Shown: positions 8,834 to 18,396, numbered from the stretch's first letter. The stretch: 64,000 nt of DNA from an uncultured Chitinophagaceae bacterium (GCA_936908745.1 CAKZFX010000009.1:349898-413897), one strand, 5' to 3'. The notes: generated by a model from the letters alone, not told the origin. A program made the numbers and translations.

Positions 8834-9013
8834 ATGTGCAAGACACGGCACATTATGCCTTTACAAAATCTATCCGTTGAGAATATTTTATACCATTGCA
8901 AATTCATGGTAAAACAGGTGTAAAAAATGTACCAGTATTGCTGTTTGCTTGGCTAATATTTAGTCAGGCAATCCATAAAGTTTCATTCACTTAAGAATGG
9001 CTATTTTTACCAC

Positions 9014-9283
9014 ATGGAAATGGAAATAAAGACTGAAGAAAATAAAGAGATTATTTTAGGCGATGGCACCCAATTTTTATACACAATAAAGCAGGTAGAA
9101 ATCACCAATATTTTAGGTGCTGCTGTTGCTGTTTTAGATGAATATTCTATTACAAATTCTGCTGGCGTAAATTACAAATTATATAAGACGAAGGACGGTA
9201 ATTGGTATGATTTGCCTGAAGCAAATACAGGGATTGCTAAGAGTATTTTACTTGCTTTAAAGTTAAAAATAGACAACCAATAA
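9014..9283 (+). CDS. Small hypothetical protein, 89 aa
   Basis: An acidic 89-residue protein starting MEMEIKTEEN, with an alternating hydrophobic pattern that suggests a small beta-rich fold and a short C-terminal helix. It is the only plus-strand gene in the left 20 kb and is convergent with jetD (8 nt between stops). It starts just beyond the oriT-like region. I do not recognise the family. Confidence 0.5.
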   Translation: MEMEIKTEENKEIILGDGTQFLYTIKQVEITNILGAAVAVLDEYSITNSAGVNYKLYKTKDGNWYDLPEANTGIAKSILLALKLKIDNQ

Positions 9284-9291
9284 ATTCCTGT

Positions 9292-10434
9292 TTACTGGCT
9301 TATTAAGCGAAGTCTTTCCAAAATATAGCTGTTCGTTATTCTTTCCTGTTCCAACCTTTTATTATTTGTTTGCAAAAAAGTGTACAGTTTTAATTCATCA
9401 TCATTTAGTTTTTCTAATTGTAGTTTTCTGTATGTGGAAGTAACCGAAAACTGGCTAAACTGATGATATGTTTTTTCATCCATCAAGAAACTGATGGCTG
9501 AAGGGTAATACTGGCGGATAATATTCAGCATTTCAAACCCGGCAGCATCAAGGTCGAACCAGCAATAAAGTTGTGTATTGGTTAGCCAGGGAATATGTTT
9601 ACTTACACGGCTTTTAAAGCCCTCGCCAAAAATTGCCACCGAATTTTTTATTTTAGGAAAAGACAGAAAGCAAGCCTTGTTTTCAATAATAAATACTTTT
9701 TCAGGTTGCCAGTTTAGCAAAGCAGAATCGTCAATCGTTAATGCCAATTCATCAAACCCTATTATATGTTTCAAACTATCATCTAACAGCCTTATTTGTG
9801 CATATACATTGGGCTTTTTAACCAAGTAGCGTCCTGAAAAATCTGTTTCACTTTTGTTTATCCAATCCTGCGATAGAATATTGTCCAATAGCTTCTTCAA
9901 AGCTGCTGTGTTGTACTCAATAAATTTTGAGTGTACTTCAATAGGGAGTTCCCTCAAGTATAAATCATGCGGTGGATTATTCTGATAAAAATATTTACAG
10001 ACTTTTATTAAATCCAGCATATTGCCAGCCTGATGTAGCAAGAAAGGGCTATTATCCTTTGCCCATTGCGTTGATACCGGAAAGGATTCTGTCAGTAAGT
10101 GAAACGCTTTTTCAATAGCTGAATAATCAGCTATCCTGTTGGTATAAAAGAGATAATCATCTATCGTTTCAAAATAGATTTTAGCTGGCAGTTTTTGTTT
10201 TGTACCGTCAATTGTTTTCAGTGTCCATTCTACGGAATAGCCTTTGCCTTTAACTTCTTTTGATTGTTGGTATAATGGAACAATGGCAGCTTTTAACTCA
10301 CTGAAATTGGTACCGGAAATACTTCTATTAGCTGGAATTGATAATGGAAATACTTCTTCACCATTCTGGATGGCTTTTACAATTTTAAAAAACTGTTTAT
10401 CTGACTTTTGAAATAGTTCTTTGAGAGTAATCAT
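9292..10434 (-). CDS. jetD: JetD: Wadjet TOPRIM-like nuclease subunit
   Basis: A 380-residue protein of DUF3322/DUF2220 type. The C-terminal TOPRIM-like core has IFGEGFKSR with the catalytic Glu, then LYCWFDLDAAGFEML with the DxD motif and a following FLMD. JetD cleaves plasmid DNA after the JetABC SMC motor senses a small circular topology. The start overlaps jetC by 4 nt (ATGA). It is the last gene of jetABCD and is of normal length. Confidence 0.9.
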   Translation of the reverse strand: MITLKELFQKSDKQFFKIVKAIQNGEEVFPLSIPANRSISGTNFSELKAAIVPLYQQSKEVKGKGYSVEWTLKTIDGTKQKLPAKIYFETIDDYLFYTNRIADYSAIEKAFHLLTESFPVSTQWAKDNSPFLLHQAGNMLDLIKVCKYFYQNNPPHDLYLRELPIEVHSKFIEYNTAALKKLLDNILSQDWINKSETDFSGRYLVKKPNVYAQIRLLDDSLKHIIGFDELALTIDDSALLNWQPEKVFIIENKACFLSFPKIKNSVAIFGEGFKSRVSKHIPWLTNTQLYCWFDLDAAGFEMLNIIRQYYPSAISFLMDEKTYHQFSQFSVTSTYRKLQLEKLNDDELKLYTFLQTNNKRLEQERITNSYILERLRLISQ

Positions 10435-13400
10435 TCTTTAACTTCGGCTAATTGTTTAAAGCTTTCTTTCTTTTCATAATACTGCTCCATCGTAAGATTG
10501 TACAAAACAGAGTTTTTCTTGTTTTTTATTTCTACAAAATGTACAGCATTGATGTAGGGCTCAGCAATATTGATTTTATCCAAAGGAGTAACCACTAATA
10601 TTTGAAGATTCAATTGTGCACAAAACTCCATGAGGAACTGGCTTTTCTCCGGGTCTAATTTGCTAAAAGCTTCATCTACCGTAATAAACCGAAGGCTCTT
10701 ATGTTGTTTACCTTGTTGAAAAATACCAAACTGGTGTGCAATAGCTGCTCCTAAAATTGCGTAGGTAAACTGTGCTTTTTGCCCTCCAGAATAGCTGGCG
10801 GTATTATCATGATATTGACCGACCTTATTATCTACCACCGAATATTCTCTGGCACTGAATAAAAGCCAGTTTCTAACATCTGTTACTTTTCGCCTCCATG
10901 TCTCCTCAGTCTGCAATTCTGTGATTAATTCTTTTATTTTATTGAATACCTCAAGCCGGTAATTTTCGTCTTTCTGAGTAGCAAAATCAAGTGTGTTTGG
11001 TATGGCTGCGTTCAATTGACCCCTGAATATATTTATTTCATTTTCTCCCCTTAGCTGCCTGCACTCCAATTGCAGATAAGTATCAGGATTGCGATTAAAG
11101 GTTATTTTTTTCAATGGCACATTCAGTTCCTCAATCATGTCTTCAATTTTACTTAATTCATTATTGAGCCATGCCCGGTAACTGGTTAATGCATCCAGCA
11201 TACTTTTATCCATATAATCTCTAAATCTTCGCTTGTGCTCAACCAATCTTTGGGTCTGTATAGTTTTATATAATTCTTCCAGGTCTGCAAGCCCGTTAAG
11301 GTCGCCGCTGATGTTCATAACATCACCGCTCCAATTGGCAAATTCATTAGTAATTTTTTCTCCGGGATTTTTAAATGCAGCAATTAAAGAAGTTGTTTCC
11401 AGCTCAAGTTTATTCACTGTAGCCCCGGCTGATTTTTGTCTTGCTTTTAATTTGATAGCAGCCTGTGTCATCAGGTTTTCAAACTGAGTCAGCGTTTTAA
11501 TATCCGAAAACGAAATTTCTTCTTCAGTAAGAAAGAAGAGAATTCCCTTTTCTCCTGCATCCTGCAAGTCTTCAAAGTTCAGGCTGAGTTTACGTAAATT
11601 CTTTTTATTAAACTCATCGTCAAGTTTGCTTAGATTAGTAATAAGATTATCCCTTTTATCATTTGCCTGCTTTAAGTTCTTTTCTACTTCTTTAAGTTGA
11701 TTTACAATTAACTCATACGCATCAGATGATTTTTTTAAATCCTGTACCTGCTTGTTTAAATCATTAATCTTTTCGGCATGTTGTGCCCAGTTTATTTCAT
11801 CATAGATTTTTATAAGTATGAGGCTGGAAATGGTTTGACGCTTTGCCTGCAAAGCAGCAATAAGTGGTGTTAGTTCTTTGATTTCGTCAGACAGTTTAGT
11901 ATGTAACTTTTCTTCATTGTACTTCTGTTGCTGAAGATATTGAATGGTTGCTTTATTATCCCAACCAAGCCTGTATTTTGATTTATTCCATCGTCCGGGT
12001 CGGTCATCTTTTTCGTGCCGGTTTACGTTTCTCATCAGCCCATTAGAAGTAATAGCTTTTGGCGAACCATAAAAAACATCCAAATCATCTGTACAGTAAT
12101 AATTAAACCTGTCAAGCAGGGTAGTTTCAAGCCATTTGGTATGGGCTGATTCTTTTAGTTCCAATTTATTTACCAGTGCGTCATCATCTGCAGGCCAGCG
12201 TACAATACTATTTGACGGTCTGCGTTCCATTTTTTGATATACCAGTTTTGTCTGCATATCATTATTATAAATGAATTGGTTTGCTGCTTTACTGAATTTT
12301 TCAGGAACCAACAGTTGCATGGAAAAATTATGCAATAGCTTTTCAATTGAGTCTTCCCAAAGCTGTTCTGTTGTTTTTACTTTAATTAATTCGCCTACAA
12401 ATGGAAGCTCCTCTTCAGTGGTTTCGAGTATATCTATAAGTCGTTTTCTTGCATTAATCAGGTCGTCTGGTATGCGGTTTTTTCTTGCCAACAGCGAAGT
12501 AATCTGTTGCTGCAAATTTTCTACTTTAACCTCTTTACTTTCTTGTTCAATATTCAATCGTACTTTCTTTTCTGAAAGTTTTTCAATTTCTGCCGGAACA
12601 GATGTATTTAGTTCCTGAATTTTTTCATAATTAACCCTAAAGACCGACTCATCAATTTGAGTATCTAATTTTAACTGTTCGCAATAACCAATGTAGCGGC
12701 TACTTTCAGCACTTTTACGATTTCTTTTGTCTGTCTCTGTGTCAATATCTTTATTCAAAAGAGAAATTTGGCTGTCAATATTCAATGCAGCCCTTTGCGT
12801 AATCAACTGTTCTTTTTCTTTATTAAGTGTATCAACTGAAGCTGAAATCAATTCTTTATCTTTTTGTGCTATTTCAATATCCAGTTCCAACCTGTCAACA
12901 TCTTTCTCCAATAACTCATATTCTATTTTGCCAAGAAAGAAAGGCATTTGTTCTTCTACAAAATCCAGCTTTTGTTTTTTAATTCGTAAATCATCCAACT
13001 TCTGTTTGTTTTGAATTACAGGAGCCAGTAATTCAAGCTGCTTTTCATCTTTCTGAATGGCTTTATGACTTATCAATAAATCGCTGTAATGAGTATGCAG
13101 GCTTTTAAACTGCTCTTCGGCCTCAGCTTCTTCCAGCATTTCCTGGCGAATAAAATTTGTTAAATCACCCAGCACTTTAATGCCTACCGTTTGGCTAAAA
13201 AGTGACAATGCTTTGTCTCTTAATCCAAACAGTTCACTAAACCTTGCTGCATATTCTTTAAAGCTGTTATAAATTTCTGTTTTGGCATATTGCTTTACTA
13301 ATTTCTTCTTCCAATCACCTTTAAAATCAAAATGGTCTTTGCCAAAGTGCTCTGTGATAGTAAGTGGATAAGGGGAAACTATAAATATCTTTTGCAACCC

Positions 13401-13829
13401 GCCATTACCAAACCATCGTACTTGTACCAATGAAATGGTATGTTGTGTACCGGAGTTTTGAAAGCAGGCAAGCAAAACCGAATAAGGATTATCTGCTTTG
13501 GTACGTAGTTGTTCAGTATCTGCTTTTTGATTTGCTTCAGAAAATATTTTTCCATGATAACCCCAGAAATAGGAGTTTTCGTCCCTTTCCTTTTTTGATT
13601 CGGCTCCAGATGACTGATTATAAAAGCGTTTATGAGTTGGCACAAGTAGGGTGAGCAGGGCATCAATCAATGTTGTTTTGCCACTGCCGTTTGCCCCTGT
13701 AAGCAGGGATGTACGGCCATCAGGCTGTAGTTTATAAACTTTGCCATTAAATGTGCCCCAGTTAAATACTTCCAGGTATCTTAACCGGTAGCCATTGTCT
13801 GACTGATTATTGCTGAACAGGGTTGACAT
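10431..13829 (-). CDS. jetC: JetC: Wadjet SMC/MukB-like ATPase
   Basis: An 1132-residue SMC-like ATPase. Walker A is LLTGANGSGKTTLID near residue 40; long coiled coils (about 230-470 and 640-900) flank a central hinge region; the ABC signature SYSGGQKAQ and Walker B LRFITVDEAFSKLDPE lie near 1030-1085. It is the motor that extrudes DNA loops in Wadjet. It overlaps jetB by 23 nt, giving strong translational coupling. Confidence 0.92.
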   Translation of the reverse strand: MSTLFSNNQSDNGYRLRYLEVFNWGTFNGKVYKLQPDGRTSLLTGANGSGKTTLIDALLTLLVPTHKRFYNQSSGAESKKERDENSYFWGYHGKIFSEANQKADTEQLRTKADNPYSVLLACFQNSGTQHTISLVQVRWFGNGGLQKIFIVSPYPLTITEHFGKDHFDFKGDWKKKLVKQYAKTEIYNSFKEYAARFSELFGLRDKALSLFSQTVGIKVLGDLTNFIRQEMLEEAEAEEQFKSLHTHYSDLLISHKAIQKDEKQLELLAPVIQNKQKLDDLRIKKQKLDFVEEQMPFFLGKIEYELLEKDVDRLELDIEIAQKDKELISASVDTLNKEKEQLITQRAALNIDSQISLLNKDIDTETDKRNRKSAESSRYIGYCEQLKLDTQIDESVFRVNYEKIQELNTSVPAEIEKLSEKKVRLNIEQESKEVKVENLQQQITSLLARKNRIPDDLINARKRLIDILETTEEELPFVGELIKVKTTEQLWEDSIEKLLHNFSMQLLVPEKFSKAANQFIYNNDMQTKLVYQKMERRPSNSIVRWPADDDALVNKLELKESAHTKWLETTLLDRFNYYCTDDLDVFYGSPKAITSNGLMRNVNRHEKDDRPGRWNKSKYRLGWDNKATIQYLQQQKYNEEKLHTKLSDEIKELTPLIAALQAKRQTISSLILIKIYDEINWAQHAEKINDLNKQVQDLKKSSDAYELIVNQLKEVEKNLKQANDKRDNLITNLSKLDDEFNKKNLRKLSLNFEDLQDAGEKGILFFLTEEEISFSDIKTLTQFENLMTQAAIKLKARQKSAGATVNKLELETTSLIAAFKNPGEKITNEFANWSGDVMNISGDLNGLADLEELYKTIQTQRLVEHKRRFRDYMDKSMLDALTSYRAWLNNELSKIEDMIEELNVPLKKITFNRNPDTYLQLECRQLRGENEINIFRGQLNAAIPNTLDFATQKDENYRLEVFNKIKELITELQTEETWRRKVTDVRNWLLFSAREYSVVDNKVGQYHDNTASYSGGQKAQFTYAILGAAIAHQFGIFQQGKQHKSLRFITVDEAFSKLDPEKSQFLMEFCAQLNLQILVVTPLDKINIAEPYINAVHFVEIKNKKNSVLYNLTMEQYYEKKESFKQLAEVKE

Positions 13830-14403
13830 AGTTGCTTAACTTATTCTTTATTTCCTCCAATTTATCATTACTTATAAATGCCTTGATAATCCTTTTAATT
13901 TCATATTGGTTGTTATCCTTATTGGCGGCATCCTCACGGTTTAATTTCAAAATTCCAATATAGAGTAGGCTTGTAATTGGCTTTGACAGGTCTTTCCATA
14001 ATTTACTTTTGTTGGGCTGCTCCTTATAAAACAATTCTATCCGCTCTTTAATTTCTTTTTGTGTGAGGTAGAACTTAGTGCCATCACTTTTGATGTCAAA
14101 TTCTTCCAACCCTTCCCGGAGAATGACTGCCAGCAGGGTGGCTTCATAAGTAAGGGATTGTTTTCTCATTAACCGGGGCAAAGGAGTTTCATCGCTTTCA
14201 CCGGCTTCCGGTTGTATAATCCTTGCAAAACCATCCTGCTCGGCAATTTCAAGAGTCATACCTATTTTACCAAAATACTCCTGTATGGCAGATGACCAGG
14301 CTTGTAATTCCCGCCAGATATTTTTGTCATCTGCATATACTGGCCCTTGTAACAGCTTAATGATTACTGCTGCAAATGGGGCTCTTGGAATTTTTGTTTC
14401 CAT
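13807..14403 (-). CDS. jetB: JetB: Wadjet kleisin-associated (MukE-like) subunit
   Basis: A 198-residue DUF4194-type protein. It has winged-helix-rich content with LPRLMRKQSLTYEATLLAVILREGL (only part of a long conserved helix) and KFYLTQKEIKERIELF. JetB bridges the kleisin JetA and the SMC motor. It starts 1 nt after jetA ends and overlaps jetC. Confidence 0.88.
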   Translation of the reverse strand: METKIPRAPFAAVIIKLLQGPVYADDKNIWRELQAWSSAIQEYFGKIGMTLEIAEQDGFARIIQPEAGESDETPLPRLMRKQSLTYEATLLAVILREGLEEFDIKSDGTKFYLTQKEIKERIELFYKEQPNKSKLWKDLSKPITSLLYIGILKLNREDAANKDNNQYEIKRIIKAFISNDKLEEIKNKLSNYVNPVQQ

Positions 14404-14404
14404 A

Positions 14405-15868
14405 TTAATTTATTTGTGGCCTTGTATATATTACCATCGGCACATTTATTTTTCTTAAGCCGATTAATATCGGCTCTTTTGCGTCTTCAATAATCAAGTG
14501 ATGTGAACCCGAAGTGGCTATTGAAAAATAACCGACTATTTCGCTTAATCCATTTTCAACTCCATACTCATCTACAATTTCCTTAAGCGTAACCTGGGTC
14601 TTATTTTCCAGCATCCTGTTAATACGTTGCTGTAATTTCTTTTTGTCAATGGTAAACTGGTCAAAAAGAAGTTTAAAGTCGGCTTCGCCTTCCTCATTCG
14701 TACCATCCGGAAACAGTATGCCTGTAACATCATCTTTTTCCTCTCCGGGTTCCCATCTGTCAAAAAGATTAATGTATGGCTCATCTTCAATAACTATAAA
14801 ATCATCTTCTTTAATTTTCATTTCAATTAGTGTATATGCCATTTGTCGTATATCGCCAATAAGCTCCATAGCCCTTCTTCTTTCTAAAAGATTTTTTTCA
14901 GAAAGTACCCTGCTTATTTTTTCACTCAGCTTACGATTGGAGTCAATTACTTTTCTTCCTGATACATGCAGGTAACGTTTCAGGTGTTTTAAAAACCTGT
15001 CGTTATTATAGTCAATACCTTGTTCGTTCAATAATTGATATAGCCTTTCTGTAAGTTGTGTAAATTCCTGCTGCCTTCTTTCATCCATTAAAAATTCCCA
15101 GAATGCTTTGAAACTTTTGCCTTGTGGCTTTTGTTCTATTTCGTCAAGAGCATCAAGAGCAAATACCAGTAATGTACCCTTGGCTACATCTTTTTCATTG
15201 TATTTTCGTTGTATGTCTTTACGAATTTGCTCAAAGTTTTGTTCTACTTCGCTAAAGTCTGAGAGTAATTCCCTTGCCATTTTATTTAAGTCGTAGAACT
15301 GTTCTTTAATCTCTGTCTCGTCAAATACAGATGGCTTCTTCCCGGATTTCAGCAGGTTTATTTCATTTTCTATTTCCCATTTTTTCTTTTGCAGTTCTTC
15401 AACTCTTGCTTCTGCATCTTCGTTGGTTTGTTCAATCATTTTCTGAAGTTTGAAGAAAATGTCTTTAAAGCGGCTGTTGGTTCCCACATGACTTCTCTTT
15501 TCTAAATCTCCCAGCCATTTTAATACTTTTCTTGTATCGGGAGTCAATTCATGTAAGTCTTCACCATCATCGTTTGGATACTTACTAAGAAAGCCACTAT
15601 TACTCCACTTATCAATATATTGGGCTGCCCTTACAGAAAAATCATCAAACAGAGTTCCTGCCTCCAATTCTTCGTCCTTTTCTTCATAAGAAAGCTCTTC
15701 CATATAGCCTTCCAGTTTGCTCCGTAATTCACTATTGGTGATGGTGGTAATATTGGCATCTGCAAAAACCTTATGAAAAAAGGAAATAATGAATGGGGCA
15801 TTTTTTGCCCTCATCAGCAATAGCGGTTTTGCGGTTTTAAACTGTACAAGTATTTCCTCAAAGGTCAT
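14405..15868 (-). CDS. jetA: JetA: Wadjet kleisin (MukF-like) subunit
   Basis: A 487-residue DUF3375-type protein. The N-terminus is a helical winged-helix region with SHVGTNSRFKDIF near residue 130, a coiled-coil middle (about 135-230), and a C-terminal domain with GYFSIATSGSHHLI. Together with JetB and JetC it forms the DNA-sensing complex. It is the first gene of jetABCD; a promoter probably lies in 15869-15976, where no clear motif is seen. Confidence 0.88.
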   Translation of the reverse strand: MTFEEILVQFKTAKPLLLMRAKNAPFIISFFHKVFADANITTITNSELRSKLEGYMEELSYEEKDEELEAGTLFDDFSVRAAQYIDKWSNSGFLSKYPNDDGEDLHELTPDTRKVLKWLGDLEKRSHVGTNSRFKDIFFKLQKMIEQTNEDAEARVEELQKKKWEIENEINLLKSGKKPSVFDETEIKEQFYDLNKMARELLSDFSEVEQNFEQIRKDIQRKYNEKDVAKGTLLVFALDALDEIEQKPQGKSFKAFWEFLMDERRQQEFTQLTERLYQLLNEQGIDYNNDRFLKHLKRYLHVSGRKVIDSNRKLSEKISRVLSEKNLLERRRAMELIGDIRQMAYTLIEMKIKEDDFIVIEDEPYINLFDRWEPGEEKDDVTGILFPDGTNEEGEADFKLLFDQFTIDKKKLQQRINRMLENKTQVTLKEIVDEYGVENGLSEIVGYFSIATSGSHHLIIEDAKEPILIGLRKINVPMVIYTRPQIN

Positions 15869-15976
15869 ACCTCTAAAATAAGATATTTAGGCTAAAGAAG
15901 TGAAACAGAATGATTTAAAGAAGACTGGGATGAGACATATTGCTGTACCTCTTGATAATATAGAAATAAGCCGTTC

Positions 15977-16660
15977 TCAATATTCATAATTTTCCCGGCC
16001 TATAATTCTTAATGACTCATCGGTTTGCAAAAGCTTTTTCAAGGGTAGCCTACAGCTGATTTCTTTCTTTTGGTTTAAATATTCTCCCCGCATTCGATAG
16101 TATAAAATGGCGGTTGGTTTATGAAGTATTGAGAAGCGTTTGCAGCGTTCTATAAAATATAAATAAATTTCAGTCTTAACTTCAGGCCAATAATCAAATT
16201 GTGAAAAGTCTTTTTCAATTTCATTCCATGCTTCCTGAAGCCACAATTCATCTAATGAAATGTAATAGTTTCTTAAATTCTCATCGGAACATAAACGGAT
16301 AGCTTCATTGCGTTCAATAAAAATCTTAGGCCTTCCTCTCTTAATAACTCCTTTACAGCAATAATAAAAATATGTCTCATCATCCACCCATGCGATATTA
16401 TCAGCATGGCAATTATGATGATTTCTGTTCTTAAATATAATGCGTGTAAACTTAAATGGATTAGGGATAAAAGCATCTGCAATTAAAGTTGCTAACCCAA
16501 GAGTGTACATTTTATGATTAACCCTAATTACTACCTTAGCTGACCTTCCTTTTTTACAAGAAACAATCTTTTCTTTTCCATATTTAAAAACTCTTCCATC
16601 GTACTTAATCTCATATCCAGGGAAGCCCGGGATTTCTTTCAATTCGGGTGAATATTTCAT
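15977..16660 (-). CDS. NUMOD4/HNH-like protein with degenerate nuclease motif
   Basis: A 227-residue protein. The N-terminus IPGFPGYEIKYDGRVF (about 9-24) is a clear NUMOD4 module, found next to HNH nucleases and homing enzymes. The following part has the HNH_3 frame (ADAFIPNPFKFTRIIFKNRNHHNCHADNIAWV), shown here as two joined motifs ADAFIPNPF and NCHADNIAWV. The usual first His of HRLVA is Thr/Leu here and the central NHIDG is replaced, so catalytic activity is doubtful. The C-terminal 100 residues are helical and unknown. It lies upstream of jetA on the same strand, 108 bp away, with a 21-bp tandem repeat in front of it. Confidence 0.6.
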   Translation of the reverse strand: MKYSPELKEIPGFPGYEIKYDGRVFKYGKEKIVSCKKGRSAKVVIRVNHKMYTLGLATLIADAFIPNPFKFTRIIFKNRNHHNCHADNIAWVDDETYFYYCCKGVIKRGRPKIFIERNEAIRLCSDENLRNYYISLDELWLQEAWNEIEKDFSQFDYWPEVKTEIYLYFIERCKRFSILHKPTAILYYRMRGEYLNQKKEISCRLPLKKLLQTDESLRIIGRENYEY

Positions 16661-16705
16661 TCTGAATATTACAAAAGCCAGCTCGTTTTCTCATTGATAT
16701 TTCGA

Positions 16706-16747
16706 ATTATTTTGTATGCAATCGGGATTATTTTGTATGCAATCAGG
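16706..16747. repeat. 21-bp tandem repeat, two units
   Basis: Two head-to-tail units of 21 bp (16706-16726 and 16727-16747) differ at one base near their ends (ATCGGG versus ATCAGG). The unit core is TTTTGTATGCAAT. The 21-bp period is two helical turns. The repeat lies 46-87 bp upstream of the NUMOD4/HNH-like ATG and can be an operator or a pair of iterons. Confidence 0.6.
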
Positions 16748-16786
16748 ATAAAATGAAGTTTGACAAGAATTGAATATAGAAGGGAC

Positions 16787-17260
16787 TTATATAAGCCCCT
16801 CGTCAGCAAAACTGTAATAAGCCTCGCTGGTAATAATGATGTGGTCCAGAACTTTAATATCATGATAGCCAGCCGCTTCTTTTATTTTTAGGGTGAGTTC
16901 CTCATCGGGACGGCTGGGCTTAAGGTTACCGCTTGGGTGGTTATGCGATAACACGATGGAAACAGAAAGAGATTTAATAGCGGCTGCTAATATTAATCTC
17001 GGGTCGGCCACTGTGCCTGTAATGCCACCGGATGAGGCATCGTAAACACCGGTAACCCTATTGGCCCTGTTGAGAAATATTACTTTAAACTCTTCCAGCA
17101 TGTCAATTTTGTTTTCATCCCAAACCTGACGAAGTATGTTATAAATATCCTTTGAGGATGTTATTTTAGGCCTTTCAGAAGCTTTCACTTTAGTTTTATA
17201 AACCAGTTCCACTTCAGCTACTCTTGTCCATTCCGGGAATTGCATTGCTAACTGTTCCAT
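16787..17260 (-). CDS. RadC-like JAB/MPN-domain protein
   Basis: A 157-residue protein with the RadC/JAB metalloprotease-like motif: SHNHPSG (105-111) and Asp119, matching H-x-H-(x)n-S-x-x-D. It lacks the N-terminal helix-hairpin-helix of chromosomal RadC, as is usual for copies on mobile elements. RadC-like genes are frequent in conjugative leading regions near ssb and DUF932 genes, as here. The start is 53 bp downstream of the structured element at 17313-17400. The true biochemical role of the family is not settled. Confidence 0.85.
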   Translation of the reverse strand: MEQLAMQFPEWTRVAEVELVYKTKVKASERPKITSSKDIYNILRQVWDENKIDMLEEFKVIFLNRANRVTGVYDASSGGITGTVADPRLILAAAIKSLSVSIVLSHNHPSGNLKPSRPDEELTLKIKEAAGYHDIKVLDHIIITSEAYYSFADEGLI

Positions 17261-17312
17261 AATATTTCATTTTTAAAGTTTAGAAATTAATTATGGAACC
17301 TTACCCGCCTTT

Positions 17313-17400
17313 TGGCGACCAAGGCAATGAAGCAACGGAATAAATAGTATCTATGACAATATGGGAACAGTTTTCTTTATGCCGGAATTTCATTGCCGCC
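17313..17400. repeat. Structured element family 1, copy 1 (upstream of radC-like gene)
   Basis: A palindromic noncoding element. The outer stem is GGCAATGAA (17323-17331) with TTCATTGCC (17389-17397); the inner stem is CGGAATAAAT (17336-17345) facing TTTATGCCG (17376-17384), with one unpaired A and one unpaired G. The 30-nt loop resembles that of copy 2 at 20098-20210. The core span is 49 nt here and 48 nt there. A small CGCC-TTTT-GGCG hairpin (17306-17317) adjoins it. Confidence 0.65.
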
Positions 17401-17454
17401 ACGGAGACAAAAGGAGAACTTTGTGGGAGAATTAATGAAGAAAATAAGAAGCTC

Positions 17455-18333
17455 TTAATCTGAGTCATTAGCTATTAAAGCAATGCCAAGTAAGAGCAAA
17501 CCAAAGGCTATTACTCCTGAATTTGATGATTGTTTTCTTGGTAAACGCCGGGGTTTATTATAGTTAGAGGGATTGGAATAAACTATTTTTGTTTCACTCT
17601 TAATATAAAGAGCTAACGGCACTTGCAAGTTGCCGCTTGAATAAACAATTTCGGGTTCTTGCTCATCGCCATTCTGTTTAATAATTTTCTTCGCTTTTTT
17701 AAGTACCTGTTCTATTGAAATAGGAAAATAGACTTCCTGCTTTTGAATACTTTTTGCTGCCAACAACAGACTTGTTGTAAATACACCACCTCTGCCGGTT
17801 GTATCTTCCCAGGATGCAAACCCACTTTTTGTGGCATGAATAATTTTTTTACCAGGCGGCGATTGTAAAATATATCTATCAAAGGCTTCTCTTTCGGGGT
17901 AATAGCCATCAAAATGCAGCCATTCTTCATCTTCTGGAATACCGCTTATTGCAGCATATTCTTTTTCACGACAACAATCTAATAAAGCAAGTTGCCTTAC
18001 ACTTTTATTTAAAAGAAAAAAGTCAGAAACATCTGCATCAGTTAAACAAATATTTCTTTTCCCATCGTTTGTTTCGTACCCATGGCCTGCATAAAAAACA
18101 AAAAAATAATCTGCAATTGTTTTTTCTATAATTGAGGCTACACTGGTAACATCTGGCTTCCATAATGTTATTATTTCATCTTCTTTCCATTTGCCCCCTC
18201 TTGAAGAAAGTAATAAACTTTTTACGTTTTCAACATCAGTTGCTGTACTATATAAGTAATCTGCACCCTCATTGCCGGGTGAACCAATAAGTAATGCCCT
18301 TCTCACAGGTTTTATTTGATTACTAAGTCTCAT
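17455..18333 (-). CDS. Caspase-like (C14) protease with C-terminal membrane anchor
   Basis: A 292-residue protein with a caspase fold: RRALLIGSPG at the first strand, the catalytic His84 in FVFYAGHGYE and the catalytic Cys120 in LALLDCCRE. The C-terminus has a linker rich in Pro/Arg/Ser and one hydrophobic helix (about 272-288), which would anchor the protease to the membrane. Such proteins act in bacterial programmed death or defence, but there is no adjoining sensor domain here. It sits in a defence-rich block between RadC-like and DUF932 genes, as a single unit. Confidence 0.85.
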   Translation of the reverse strand: MRLSNQIKPVRRALLIGSPGNEGADYLYSTATDVENVKSLLLSSRGGKWKEDEIITLWKPDVTSVASIIEKTIADYFFVFYAGHGYETNDGKRNICLTDADVSDFFLLNKSVRQLALLDCCREKEYAAISGIPEDEEWLHFDGYYPEREAFDRYILQSPPGKKIIHATKSGFASWEDTTGRGGVFTTSLLLAAKSIQKQEVYFPISIEQVLKKAKKIIKQNGDEQEPEIVYSSGNLQVPLALYIKSETKIVYSNPSNYNKPRRLPRKQSSNSGVIAFGLLLLGIALIANDSD

Positions 18334-18396
18334 TACTCAAATTTAACACGACAAATTAACCTTGCCAAATACATAGCTGACTTCTGTAAAAAAACC

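Noticed and set aside
16706..16747. CRISPR array
   Set aside because: Only two units, no spacers, no cas genes in the window.
16669..16863. 64-aa frame over the 21-bp tandem repeat
   Set aside because: Translation of AT-rich repeat DNA, overlapping the RadC-like gene end.
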